The notes under the pieces are model-generated. The model saw only the letters and a program-made list of their open reading frames with translations, ran no database searches and was not told the DNA's origin. Of a stretch of DNA of 64,000 nt, positions 24,200 to 34,398 are shown piece by piece. This DNA is from Euphorbia lathyris. Its lineage: Eukaryota > Streptophyta > Magnoliopsida > Malpighiales > Euphorbiaceae. Position numbers and translations under genes: made by a program. Location of the stretch: NCBI RefSeq assembly GCF_963576675.1, contig NC_088912.1, positions 97,741,895 to 97,805,894 on the forward strand. The letters run 5' to 3'. Position 1 is the first letter of the stretch; each line of letters starts with the position of its first letter.

Positions 24200-25300
24200 A
24201 TGAGAAGAGAAATCACCATTGATTCGTGGGAGATCAATCCGCATATTTGGAAAGCTATATGTTGCTGCATCAATGACATCAAAGAACAAGTCGATTCTTT
24301 GACCTTCGAGGAGATCAGGAAGTTGTTGGAGAAGGATTTGGGATTGGAGAAATATGCTTTGGATGTACAGAAGAAATTTGTCATGCGATGTCTGATGGGA
24401 TCCTTAGAAAATGACGATGATGAGAATTATGAGGATTTATGAGAAATTGGTGAAATGCATGCATATTTAACCAAACACGAAGAAGAAAATGTATCAGATG
24501 ATGAGGAGAAAATGGGAAATTCTCCTGTGATGGGTCTTTTGCCAGAAACTGATCCAGTAAGTAAGAAGAAAGAAGTTTCAAGTAAGAGAAGTATTAGCAA
24601 GGCCACGATGAAAAGAGCTTCCTATATTAAAGCCAATTATGAGGAAGTTACAATGGTCTGTCTTTGTCGAATTTTAGAGGAAGATATTTGGCTTGATAAA
24701 TTTGCACTTGATCCATACATGAAATATATAAGCAATCATATAGATGATGTATTGTTATAGGCTGATGAGAATTCAGAGCCTTTAGACAGAAACAACGATG
24801 AGGCTGACAAAGATGAAGTAAAACCAAAGAATAAAACTAGGGCAAAGCAAAATGTACAAAATTCGGAAGTATTAAAAAAAGGAAGAGGTTTGAAAAAAAA
24901 AATCAAAGCATCAGGTAAGAAGCAAATCAAGCTTATGGAAGAAGCAGCAAAGGAAATTACAGTGCAGAACGCACCGAGAATGGCTCCAATGATAGTTGTT
25001 CTCAATTATCTACTAAAAAACGTGTCAAGGAAAAGGAAAGTTTCAATACCAGGGTATGGTAAAAATATTGAGATCAAAAGTGAGACCGAGCGAATGAAGA
25101 AACTGAATGAGATATTTTCAAAAGAAATCAAGGAAGTTGAAAAGAGAAAGGAAAGAGTGAAAAAAGTCGAGGGCATTGACATTAGTAATATTGTGCTAAT
25201 TTCACGTAGAAAGTGCACTAGTTATGTGCCTCATCCAAAACCCAAAATACGAGTTGACATTGATAATAGTGATGTTGATGGTACAGACAATAAAGGATAA
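24200..25300 (+). pseudogene. Retro-captured host gene resembling a plant histone-chaperone (CHZ/HIRIP3-like, DEK-C) protein
   Basis: Frames in order: 24188-24442 (VDSLTFEEIRKLLEKDLGLE), 24455-24760 (EEKMGNSPVMGLL, then YIKANYEEVTMVCLCRILEE and LDKFALDPYMKYIS) and 24890-25300 (KEIKEVEKRKERVKKVEGID, then SNIVLISRRK). Two copies of an about 35-residue helical module are visible: LTFEEIRKLLEKDLGLEKYA and VTMVCLCRILEEDIWLDKFA. These resemble DEK-C-type modules. The end (KRKER-x-K-x-EGID-SNIV-SRR) resembles the CHZ motif of HIRA-interacting/H2A.Z chaperone proteins. Acidic linkers lie between. Stops at 24440 and 24758 and shifts break it. The modules follow each other without obvious introns, which suggests capture from a spliced transcript. 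The name comes from recalled family pattern, not a search. Confidence 0.6.
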
Positions 25301-25477
25301 GGAAGATGACAAGGAAGAAGAAAATGACGGAGATACTAATGGGTATGATTGCGGCTAGAGTGAAAATGTCACGACTAGAGTGAAAAGGTCAATAACAATG
25401 AAGTTCGAAGATTTAGCAGATTAAGAACTGTTATTGGTGTAACTAAGGGATAAATTTTTTATAAGTTTAAGGGGGTG

Positions 25478-25701
25478 TGTTGAAATAATAAACTTATAAT
25501 TAATAGTCTTTAATTTGGTTCAGTGTATTCTACAAGAGCCATTTCCGTATCTGTATTTATAGAGAGTTAATGTTGTTTACTAAAAGTCATGTCTGTAATC
25601 TATAAATACCTATCAATACAAGTAGTAAGGCAAGAGAATTTTCTTACAGCAATTATACTCTTCCTCTGTTACCTGTGAAAGTTTATTTATTTGATCCAAC
25701 A
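25478..25701 (+). repeat. Right LTR of the gene-carrying retroelement
   Basis: 224 bp. It differs from the left copy by scattered substitutions (for example CTCTAAGAGTCAT against CTACAAGAGCCAT), so the insertion is not recent. Confidence 0.85.
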
Positions 25702-26690
25702 CGTCTAACCCGTTTCACAGATTTTCATACCCGTTTTCAGAGATATCCAGATTTTGAACTCAAAACAGTACGTGAATTTCTACCTATAGATCACTCTTTA
25801 GGTCTTCTATTGGTAGATGTAATGGAGTCCACGGATTTGGTTATTAAACCAGTTTTCAGAAGGACCATTTTGGAAAGTAGCCCTCCGGTCAACTACATCA
25901 TAATGGATGGAATTCTATCATTTTTCTATGAGATTGCAAAGAGAAGAGAGAGATTCAATTTATTTTATAGATTTAGAAAGAGATAGAAATTCAATTGATT
26001 TTAGAGATAGAAATTAATAAAGAGGAGAGAGAGGAGAAAGAAGAAGAAAAATAAAAAATAAAAAAGAGATGGAGAGGATGGTGTATTTGATATTTATTTT
26101 TTATTTTGGGGTTAGTTTGTGATAATTAGATAATAAGGGAGGTTAATTTATAATATAAATAAATATAAGGACCAAATTAACTCTTTTTCCTTTGACTTTT
26201 AACATCGTTAGTCAATTTGGTATGTGTTTGCTAACGGAATGAACCTCAAAGTATCATTTTGCAAACTTTTAAACCACATGGATGCCGATCAAAAACATAT
26301 ATAATAAGAATGTTTATTTTTGTACTTTTTCCTAAATAATATCTCCAATATTATTCTTATATATATAAAAACATAATTCCTAATAATGAGATAAATTCCC
26401 ATTATTTATTTGTTAATTGGTTGGACTGAACCTGATTTCAATCCTATTGAAATTCCTTGTTCACCTAAGTGCATATACACTGATTTTCATATGCTTAAAT
26501 ACATATAAATATTATATGTGTCTTAAGCTATCTCGTTCCTTACCTTTTGGAGATCCAGGGCGAGATGATAAACTTGAGCCCCTCATATATACATTTTATT
26601 ATATTTTAATTTGGAAGCTAGATGAATTTTTTTAATACAAGGATAATGTGCAAATTTAACCATATGGTTACTAGGAGGGAAAATTATTAG

Positions 26691-26866
26691 AAGCACCCGG
26701 TTTTCCATGTCATTCGGAGGACCTCCCATACATATTTCGACATGTATAATATGGACCCACATATATTATAAGAGGTCCCACTATTTTAATTATTATGCGG
26801 GGTCACAATACACATGTCCAAATGTAAATTGGGGATCCTCCGAGTGACATGGAAGACCCGATGCTT
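26691..26866. repeat. Inverted-repeat MITE (about 176 bp)
   Basis: Arms of about 70 bp: GCACCCGGTTTTCCATGTCA at the left faces TGACATGGAAGACCCGATGC at the right, and GGAGGACCTCCC faces GGGGATCCTCCG. No convincing TSD, and no coding sequence. Confidence 0.7.
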
Positions 26867-27011
26867 AATATAAGAACTCAGGAGAGAGCAATTAGCATCC
26901 AGGCATAAAACAGTGAAATCTTAAATCTCACATTTATCATTTGGAAATTATAATAACAATTTATGAGAAAAAATAAATGTGAAAAAAATTATTTGATAGT
27001 AATGCAATCTA

Positions 27012-27250
27012 GGGTTAATTTCAAATACATGCCCTATGGTTTCACGAATTTGTATATGGGTATTTGTGGAATTTTTATTTACAAACTCAACTATGTGGTT
27101 TGCTCTGTTACCAAATTCGTGGCAAATGGATGAAATTTGTTAAATTGATGATGTGGCAGAGGAATATTTTGGGAAAAATAAATTTTTTGACTTTTTTTAT
27201 TTTTCTCTCTTTCTTCTTCTTCTCTCTTATTCCTCTCAAGAAGAAGTCAA
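27012..27250 (+). repeat. Possible isolated MULE terminal region
   Basis: It starts GGGTTAATTTC and shows the same layout as other MULE ends here (short phrases on CTATGGTTT, GATGATGTGGCAG, then a TTTTCTC-rich stretch). I found no inverted partner, so it may be a truncated copy. Confidence 0.3.
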
Positions 27251-27691
27251 ATTCGTTGAACGCTTAATAAAGGAGATAGATCACAGCTCTAAATCTCATA
27301 ATAAATGAAAACAATCATAAATAATGTCAATTAAATATGAAGCATCTTCTAAACTCATTTGAATTGTCTTGACTATGACGAGACAATCCGACTGAATTTG
27401 AATTTTCTCACTAGGGCGATGCTTCTTAATTCAACTTAAAGCTTCTTTGCTAGTCATGGTCTCGACTAGCTGAGGACTGCGATTTCCTTGAAAAGCTCCC
27501 ATGTTAGCTAGAATGCATTATCCAGAGTGATTACTTGATGATGTCGTAGATGGAAAAAGAACTTTTAATGCAAGAATTGAAAATAAAAGAAGAAACTTAT
27601 CAAAGGACAATACAAAACTAAACTTGTCAAACGACAAGACCCATATCCGTTGAACAGAAACGGAGATGAAAGAACTCCAAATTCCCCTTTT

Positions 27692-27906
27692 AATCAACAT
27701 AGTTTAACTCATCTTTTCCTCTATTGGGCATTCCTCTGTTTTTCCCATATTCATGCGGAATACATAAAGCATCAGATTGAAGAGCTTGAATATAATATAA
27801 AAATAAACGGGCTCTTCAATCTACTGCTCTATATATTCAACATGAAGATGTGAGAAAAACAGAGGAATGCCAAATAAAGAAGAAGATAAGTTAAACAATG
27901 TTGATT
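27692..27906. ncRNA. Candidate hairpin RNA / inverted repeat (microRNA-like fold)
   Basis: Two arms of about 95 nt (27692-27785 and 27811-27906) are inverted copies at roughly 80 percent identity with a 25-nt loop. One 18-bp block is perfect: GGCATTCCTCTGTTTTTC at 27727-27744 against its complement at 27854-27871. The length and the conserved block within mismatched arms fit a plant MIR precursor. I do not recognise the mature sequence, and a fold-back MITE is an equal alternative. Confidence 0.35.
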
Positions 27907-28000
27907 AAAAACCTCAAACTATAATTCCTTATGCAAATTGAACCAATCAATTCTAATGTTACATGTTCATCTGAGTTTATATACGTATAATATAAAATTA

Positions 28001-28246
28001 GGGATAAGTGCAAAAAATGTATGTGGTATACACTTTTTTACAAACTCAAACCTGTGGTTTTTTTTTTTTTGCAAAAAGAGGTCTGTGCTAAACGTCGTTA
28101 GCAGAGAACAGATTTTTTTCACTTACTCCGTTATTTTTGATGACGTGGCAGTTTGACCCAAATTTTGACCAGGGGCAAAATGGGTATTAAATTAAAATAC
28201 TTAATATTTAAAACCAGAAAACAGAGGCCTCAAAATCGCAACTCTT
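28001..28246 (+). repeat. Left TIR of the large MULE
   Basis: It faces 54207-54452 in inverted orientation with small indels in the poly-T parts. In MULEs the TIR normally contains the transposase-binding site and promoter. Confidence 0.85.
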
Positions 28247-28930
28247 CCTATTCCAACCTTTGAACTTCAACATTACCAGGCACCATAAACCACTGAAAAA
28301 CCTCATAATCAAGTTGGAATTAGGAGGGAAAAAGTCGAAATTCGTCATCTTCTGCATCATACGGTTCGTATCCAACCTATTTTCCCAGAAAACGAAAAAC
28401 CCTAAGGAAGTATGAAGGAGCAGCAGTAAGGGTGAAGACCACTTTTTGAGGGTGTAAAAGCTTGGAAAGCAAGGTACATACACGGTTCGCACAGCTCTGT
28501 AATCTCGATTTTGTTACGTTCTATTTCTTTTAGTTAGGGTTTTTACGCACTACAACAAATTGTCACTTGTGTCACGGTTAAAATCGTGGCACAAGTTTAA
28601 AATATCCGGCTATTCTCGGTAAGTTCAGAAAAAACCTAACCTATTTGGACAGCTCTGAAAAATAGGATTCTCGGCTGAGAATTCCAAATTCTCGGCAGAG
28701 AATTTGCCTGAAACTTCAATTTCACTCTAATTTCCTAAAATCAAATCTAAAATCATGAAATAAACATATTTTATGTACTTAAATCATAACATAAAGTCAT
28801 CTAATCACAACAATGGCATTTGGAAAAAAAAATAAAATTAAATAAAATTAAATTAAATTAAATAAAAATTAAATGATCAAAAATAAAAAGAAATAAAACA
28901 AAATAAACTGTGATCGAAAAACTGAGTGAT

Positions 28931-30376
28931 TTATACGTCAGATAATCTTGTTACGAACGAAATTCCTATTTGTGAAATATTTTCGTAATAGATTTTACAT
29001 CGATTACCATTAACTTTAAAACGAACTCCGTTAGGACCTTCCAGTTCTAAAGAACCATAATCGAATGTTTTGACGACTAAATATGGTCCTATCCATTTGG
29101 ACTTAAGTTTTCCTGGAAATAAACAAAGTCGTGAATTAAATAACAACACTTTATCCCCAACATTAAAGTGTTTGACTTTAATTTTGGCATCGTACCATTT
29201 TTTCACTTTTTCTTTATAAATCTTTACATTTTCGTAAGATAGATGGCGTAACTCATCTAACTCATTTAAATCGAGCAAACGTTTTTTACCTGCTTGTCGT
29301 AAATCAAAGTTAAGTTCCCTAATAGCCCAATAGGCTTTATGTTCTAATTCGACTGGCAAATGACATGCCTTACCATACACTAAGCGGTATGGAGTCATTC
29401 CTATTGGTGTTTTAAATGAAGTACGGTATGCCCATAACGCATTATTTAGTTTACAAGACCAATCTTTTCTTGAGGATGAAACTCTTTTCTCTAGAATCCA
29501 TTTGAGTTCTCTATTTAATATCTCCGCCTGACCATTTGACTAAGGATGGTATGGCGTAGACACGCGGTGGCGTACTCCGTATTTTTTCATAAGCGTTTCA
29601 AAACTTCGGTTTATAAAATGAGTACCGCCATCACTAACGATGACTCTTGGACAACCAAATCTAGAAAATATATCGTCAAGAAAATTAACGACAACTTTAG
29701 AATCGTTCGGCGGGGTTGCAATTGCTTCAACCCACTTTGAAACATAATCAACAGCAATTAATATGTAAGTTTTACTGAAAGAAGGGAGAAAAGGTCCCAT
29801 GAAATCTATTCTATCGAAGACTTCAACTTCTAATATGGTTGTGAGGGGCATCTCATCTTTCCTTCCCAGATTTCATGTTCTTTGGCCCTTATCACATCGA
29901 GTAATAAATGAACGGACGTCTTTAAACATCGTAGGCCAAAAGAAACCACATTCAAATATTCTAGCTGTTGTCTTGTTAGCTCCATTATGTCCTCCATAAG
30001 AGCTAGAATGGCATTCCGACATTATGGATTCATATTCATTTGCACCAATGCATCTCCTAATTATCCCGTCACCACAAGTTTTGAACAAAAAAGGATCTTC
30101 CCAAAAATACTGTTTAATGTCGAAGAAAAATTTCTTCTTTTGTTGGAATTTTAATCCTTCCGGAACAATATTGGCTGCAAGATAATTAGCAATATCTGCA
30201 TACCATGGTGACATGACGCTTTTCATTTGATAGAGATGTTCATCAGGGAAATCATCACGTATACCGTTAGTTTCACCTATAGGACCGTTCTCATCTTCAA
30301 GTCTCGATAGATGATCCGCGACAAGGTTTTCTACTCCCTTTTTGTCTTTTATTTCGATATCAAATTCTTGTAACAA
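28931..30376 (-). pseudogene. Athila-type integrase, broken by stops
   Basis: It continues pol. First piece LLQEFDIEIKDKKGVEN, VADHLSRLEDENG, then the zinc-binding region with CHSSSYGGHNGANKT and FFWPTMFKDV (30376-29873). Core: DRIDFMGPFLPSF, ILIAVDYVSKWVEA, VIVSDGGTHFINRSF (29851-29540), then a stop where HPQSNGQ is expected, and the C-terminal part [20 protein letters not shown] to [16 protein letters not shown] (29398-28931). Stops at about 29870 and 29540 break the chain; both look like single-base changes. Confidence 0.8.
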
Positions 30377-30385
30377 TAAAACCCA

Positions 30386-32758
30386 TCAAATTAGACGCGG
30401 TTTTGCATCCTTTTTAGCAAATAAATATTTTAATGCTGCATGATCAGTATAAATAATAACTTTCGAACCTAACAAGTATGACCTAAACTTATCACATGCA
30501 AAAACTACAACTAACATTTCTTTCTCAGTTGTGGTGTAGTTTAATTGTGCACCGGACAGTGTGTGACTTGCATAATAAATGACAGGAAGTTTCTTATCCT
30601 TCCTTTGACCTAAAACACATCCGACAGCTAAATCACTTGCATCACACATAATTTCAAATGGTAAATCACAATCGGGTTTAGCAATAATAGGTGCACTGAC
30701 TAAAGCTGTTTTTAATGTTTCGAAAGCTTTAACGCAATCTTCATTAAAATCAAAGGTGGAATCTTTTATGAATAGATTAGTGAGTGGTTTGGAAATTACA
30801 GAAAAATTCTTAATAAATCTTTTGTAAAAACCGGCATGTCCTAAAAATGATCTTATTCCCTTAACAGTAGTTGGAGGGGGTAATTTTTCTATTACTGAAG
30901 TTTTTGCTCTATCCCCTTCTAATCCTTTTTCAGATATTTTGTGACCTAAAACAATTCCTTCGTCAACCATGAAATGACATTTTTCCCAGTTTAATACCAA
31001 ATTTGTTTCTTCACACCTAGACAAAACTTTATCCAAGTTTTTTAGGCACGAATCAAAAGAATCTCCATAAACTGAAAAATCGTCCATAAAAGCGTTCATG
31101 ATATCTTCAATGAAATCATTAAAAATCGCAGTCATACAACGTTGAAATGTTGCAGGTGCGTTACATAGACCAAAGGGCATTCTCCTATATGCAAATGTTC
31201 CGTAAGGACATGTGAAGGTTGTTTTATCTTGGTCATCCGGGTAAATGTATATTTGAAAGAATCCGGAGTAACCATCTAGAAAATAGTAGAAAGCATGACC
31301 AGCTATCCTTTCGATCATTTGATCAATGAAAGGAAGAGGAAAATGATCTTTCCTAGTTGCTTTATTTAGATTTCTATAATCTATACAAACTCTCCAACCA
31401 GTGGTGGTTCGTGTTGGTATTAATTCACCTTCTTCATTCCTTACAACTGTTATGCCTCCCTTTTTAGGTACACAATGGATTGGACTAACCCATTCACTAT
31501 CCGAAATAGGGTAGATGATTCCATTGTCCAGAAGTTTAGTAATCTCATTTTTTACTACTTCCTTCATATTGGGATTTAGGCGTCTTTGCCTATCCGCTTT
31601 AGGTGGCTTATCTTCTTCTAAGTGAATCCTGTGCATTATGATACTTGGATTAATACCTTTTAAGTCTGAAATTTGCCAACCCATACTTCCTATCCTATTT
31701 CTAACAACTTCTTTCAATTTCTCTTCTTGAACTTGTGTTAATTTGTTAGAGATAATTATAGGTAGAGAATCGCCTTCGCCTAAGAAAGCGTACCTCAAAT
31801 GACTTGGTAATTCTTTAAGTTCTAATTTAGGTGGAACTATAATTGAAGGCGGAACTGGTCCATCTTCACGAATCAAAGGTTCTAGGTCCTTATCTTCTAG
31901 TTCCTCACTCATTATAGGTTCTATTATTTCTTCTTTTTGAACAATGTCATTTACACATTCTTCAATTAAATCAAGTTTCATACAAGCGAAATCTTCTATA
32001 GGATATTTCATCGCTTGGTTCATATCAAACTCAATCTTGTCATCTCCTATTCGTAAAACTACTTTCCCTTCCGACACATCAACTAGAGCACGTCCCGTGT
32101 TCATGAATGGTCTACCAAAGATTAGCGGAAAATTAACATCATAAGCAAAATCTAAAATAACGAAATCGGTAGGAAAAATAAATTTGTCAACTTTAACTAA
32201 AACATCCTCGATTATACCGTATGGTCTTTTAGTAGTTTGATCCGTTAATTGTAAAACCATATTGGTACGTTTGATATCTTCTTCTAAGCCTAACTTATTA
32301 AAAATAGATAATGGCATCAAGTTAATGCTTGCTCCTAAATCACAGAGACAACTGGGAAATTCAATATCTCCCAATTTACACGGAATGGTAAAACATCCGG
32401 GATCATTGAGTTTAGTAGGCAAATTGCTTGACACAATCGAACTGCAATCCTCAGTTAGTGAAACGGATGAAATTCCTTCCCAACTGATTTTCTTTGAAAT
32501 TAAATCTTTGAGGAATTTACCATAATTGGGAATTTGCGTAATCGCATCCATAAACGTTAAATTAATATGCAAATTTTTAAGTTTATCTAAAAATGTTAAA
32601 AGTTGTTTATCATAGTCCTTATTACGGACTTTGTGTGGAAAAGGTCGTTTGGGTACAAAAGTTTTTGTACTAGAGTCAATTGGTGCATCTTTTTGTTTTA
32701 AAGTATCTTCTTTGGAATTTGGTAAATCAGTTCCAGGTAAGGTCGAATTTCTGGGCAT
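30386..32758 (-). CDS. pol: Athila-type pol: protease, reverse transcriptase, RNase H
   Basis: A 790-residue frame. Protease motif CLCDLGASINLMPLSIF (about residue 141). RT: WRVCIDYRNLNKATRKDHFP, FYYFLDGYSGFFQI, FGLCNAPATFQRCM and the catalytic AFMDDFSVYG (FMDD, about residue 557). RNase H: MCDASDLAVGCVLG, then YTDHAALKYLF (about residues 700-785). KDHFPLPFIDQMIERIAG places it in the Athila branch. The frame is stopped by TGA just after KPRLI, where the family has an Arg (CGA), so one transition closed it. The next piece continues at 30376. Confidence 0.88.
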   Translation of the reverse strand: MPRNSTLPGTDLPNSKEDTLKQKDAPIDSSTKTFVPKRPFPHKVRNKDYDKQLLTFLDKLKNLHINLTFMDAITQIPNYGKFLKDLISKKISWEGISSVSLTEDCSSIVSSNLPTKLNDPGCFTIPCKLGDIEFPSCLCDLGASINLMPLSIFNKLGLEEDIKRTNMVLQLTDQTTKRPYGIIEDVLVKVDKFIFPTDFVILDFAYDVNFPLIFGRPFMNTGRALVDVSEGKVVLRIGDDKIEFDMNQAMKYPIEDFACMKLDLIEECVNDIVQKEEIIEPIMSEELEDKDLEPLIREDGPVPPSIIVPPKLELKELPSHLRYAFLGEGDSLPIIISNKLTQVQEEKLKEVVRNRIGSMGWQISDLKGINPSIIMHRIHLEEDKPPKADRQRRLNPNMKEVVKNEITKLLDNGIIYPISDSEWVSPIHCVPKKGGITVVRNEEGELIPTRTTTGWRVCIDYRNLNKATRKDHFPLPFIDQMIERIAGHAFYYFLDGYSGFFQIYIYPDDQDKTTFTCPYGTFAYRRMPFGLCNAPATFQRCMTAIFNDFIEDIMNAFMDDFSVYGDSFDSCLKNLDKVLSRCEETNLVLNWEKCHFMVDEGIVLGHKISEKGLEGDRAKTSVIEKLPPPTTVKGIRSFLGHAGFYKRFIKNFSVISKPLTNLFIKDSTFDFNEDCVKAFETLKTALVSAPIIAKPDCDLPFEIMCDASDLAVGCVLGQRKDKKLPVIYYASHTLSGAQLNYTTTEKEMLVVVFACDKFRSYLLGSKVIIYTDHAALKYLFAKKDAKPRLI

Positions 32759-32820
32759 TTTTAGGCCTAAGTAATTTTCCCTGAACGAAGAGTGATAGCC
32801 TTAACATGCTCTTTCGGATT

Positions 32821-34050
32821 TTATTCCGTATGGCTTGGAAGACTTCCCTCTTTGCGGGATGGAATTGATTTAGCGAGTTGTCCAATTTGAATCTCCAAAT
32901 TATGGATGCTAGATGATTGGTTTTTAATAAGCTGATAGAATTTATTCTCGATCCGTTTAAAACCATCGTCGTGATTACTTATTTTTCCGCTCATAGGATC
33001 AATAAATTTGTCGATTTTAGAAGATAAAGTGCTAATCGTATCTCTTGATTGATTTTGATAATTAGCAGTACGATTTTGATTAGCATTAGTATTATTATTA
33101 TTATCTCTCCAGTTAAAGTTAGGATGATTTCTCCATCCAGGATTATATGTATTGGAATAAGGGTTATTATTTTGGTTTTGCCCTTGGACAAAATTTACCT
33201 GTTCAATTTCACTCATACCTTCGTAATCCACATCCGTTTGGATTGGGTTACCATTACGATCACACGGTGCCATAAACTTATCAATTTTGTGCGATAAGGC
33301 AGAAAATTGGGCTTGCAACATCGCTACTGGATCAAGATTCACTATACCTTTAACTGATGACGTTGCTGAGGATGATGGTTTCACTATTGGTACGTGTCCA
33401 CGTTCCGCGGGCCACATACAGCTGTTGATTGCCATTTCCTCCAAAAGTTCTCTTGCTTGGGTAGATGTTTTCTTCATGAATAACCCTCCAGACATAGCGT
33501 CCAATGAACCTCTAGTTGTAGGATTTAGTCCATTATAAAATGTTTGCATTAAAAGTTCAGCGGGCAATTGGTGGTGTGGGCATAAACGTTGGAGTTCTTT
33601 AAAACATTCCCAAGCCTCATAAAGAGTTTCATTATCATTTTGAGAAAAAGATGTCAACTCTTTAATGACTCTTGCGGTTTTTGCTAAAGGAAATTTTTTT
33701 GATAAAAACGCTTGGGCTAATTGTTCCCAAGTGGCAAAAGTTGCGGCTGGCATAGAAGTTAACCATTCTTTAGCCCTATCCTTCAAAGTGAAAGGAAAAA
33801 GGCGAAGTTTGATTGCTTCTGCAGTCACATCTGGGATTTTAAAAGTGTCACAAATTTCAAGGAAATTTGTTAAATGGGTGTTAGGATTTTCGTTAGTTAA
33901 CCCATAAAATGTTACATTATTTTGCAACATATTAAGCAACGCTGGCTTAATTTCAAATTGATTTACGGTGATTCTGAGTCTAACGATACTATTGGTCACA
34001 CCGGCCACACTTGGCCTAGCGTAATCCATAAGTGTTGGTGAGTCTCCCAT
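32821..34050 (-). CDS. gag: Athila-type gag polyprotein
   Basis: A 409-residue uninterrupted frame forming the retrotransposon capsid. Recognisable pieces: ENPNTHLTNFLEICDTFKI, RLFPFTLKDRAKEWLTSMPA (the gag RAK-x-WL signature), TWEQLAQAFLSKKFPLAKTA and LLMQTFYNGLNPTTR, near-standard for the Athila clade. An Asn-rich stretch (residues about 285-340) follows. It is separated from the downstream pol frame (32758) by about 60 bp and a frame change. No zinc knuckle was seen. Start ATG at 34050. It was probably functional when the element inserted. Confidence 0.85.
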   Translation of the reverse strand: MGDSPTLMDYARPSVAGVTNSIVRLRITVNQFEIKPALLNMLQNNVTFYGLTNENPNTHLTNFLEICDTFKIPDVTAEAIKLRLFPFTLKDRAKEWLTSMPAATFATWEQLAQAFLSKKFPLAKTARVIKELTSFSQNDNETLYEAWECFKELQRLCPHHQLPAELLMQTFYNGLNPTTRGSLDAMSGGLFMKKTSTQARELLEEMAINSCMWPAERGHVPIVKPSSSATSSVKGIVNLDPVAMLQAQFSALSHKIDKFMAPCDRNGNPIQTDVDYEGMSEIEQVNFVQGQNQNNNPYSNTYNPGWRNHPNFNWRDNNNNTNANQNRTANYQNQSRDTISTLSSKIDKFIDPMSGKISNHDDGFKRIENKFYQLIKNQSSSIHNLEIQIGQLAKSIPSRKEGSLPSHTE

Positions 34051-34398
34051 TTTACCAGATTCGGTATTTGTCTTTACTGGGGTTTTGTTTTTGTTCTTGT
34101 TTTTATTTTTGTTTTTGTTGTTGTTTTTGTTCTTCTTAAGTGTCCTTTCAATTTCTGGGTCTAGTGGTTTTGGTGGTAATGCCTGAACTTCGAGAACTGC
34201 GCATGAACTTGAAATCTTGCACGAACCGAAACTACCTATAAAACAGAATTTGAAGAATAAATATATTAGTAATTGAAAATTATTAAATTTTAAAAAAAAA
34301 TAAAATAAGTATGAATAAACCTAGATTCGAAATAAAACACGAAAAATTTAAAATTCTGTCAACAATTTTGGCGTTCCCCGGCAACGGCGTCAAAAACT

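Larger units (their letters stand above)
23934..25701 (+). mobile_element. Small LTR retroelement carrying a captured host sequence
   Basis: Left LTR 23934-24150 (217 bp) and right LTR 25478-25701 (224 bp) both start TGTTGAAATAATAAAC and end TTGATCCAACA. A primer-binding site complementary to initiator Met-tRNA (TGGTATCAGAGCC, 24154-24166) follows the left LTR. A polypurine tract (AAGGGGGTG, 25469-25477) precedes the right one. The flanks TGTCT and CGTCT agree in 4 of 5 positions. The interior has no gag, protease, RT or integrase; instead it holds sequence resembling a plant CHZ/DEK-C protein. It depends on other elements for movement. Confidence 0.85.
23888..25930 (+). pseudogene. Captured fragment of a family-1 UDP-glycosyltransferase, split by a retroelement
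   Basis: The KCS part runs without break into [14 protein letters not shown] (23888-23933), resembling the UGT N-terminal LKLAELLSLA helix. Beyond the retroelement it resumes as LTRFTDFHTRFQRYPDFELK, and later SSPPVNYIIMDGILSF (25702-25930), matching the UGT pattern RFP-FxF-KT...PPV-CIIADG. The fragment lacks the C-terminal PSPG donor-binding box, so it is not an enzyme. The two halves differ by one base in frame across the insertion site. UGT identity rests on motif recall; which UGT subfamily is unclear. Confidence 0.6.
22964..26332. mobile_element. Pack-MULE carrying host gene fragments, 9-bp TSD
   Basis: The terminal inverted repeats are about 340 bp (22964-23300 and 25990-26332). Inverted matches include CCATGTGGTTTAAAAGTTTG near the outer end and TTCTCTTTATTAATCTTTC-like words near the inner end. 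The perfect 9-bp duplication TAAATAATA lies at 22955-22963 and 26333-26341. There is no transposase. Between the TIRs lie a 3-ketoacyl-CoA synthase fragment fused to a UDP-glycosyltransferase fragment, later split by an LTR retroelement at 23934-25701. Without that insertion the element is about 1.6 kb, a normal Pack-MULE size. Confidence 0.85.

Noticed and set aside
31944..33907. Several plus-strand frames of 60-90 codons
   Set aside because: Shadows of Athila gag-pol on the minus strand.
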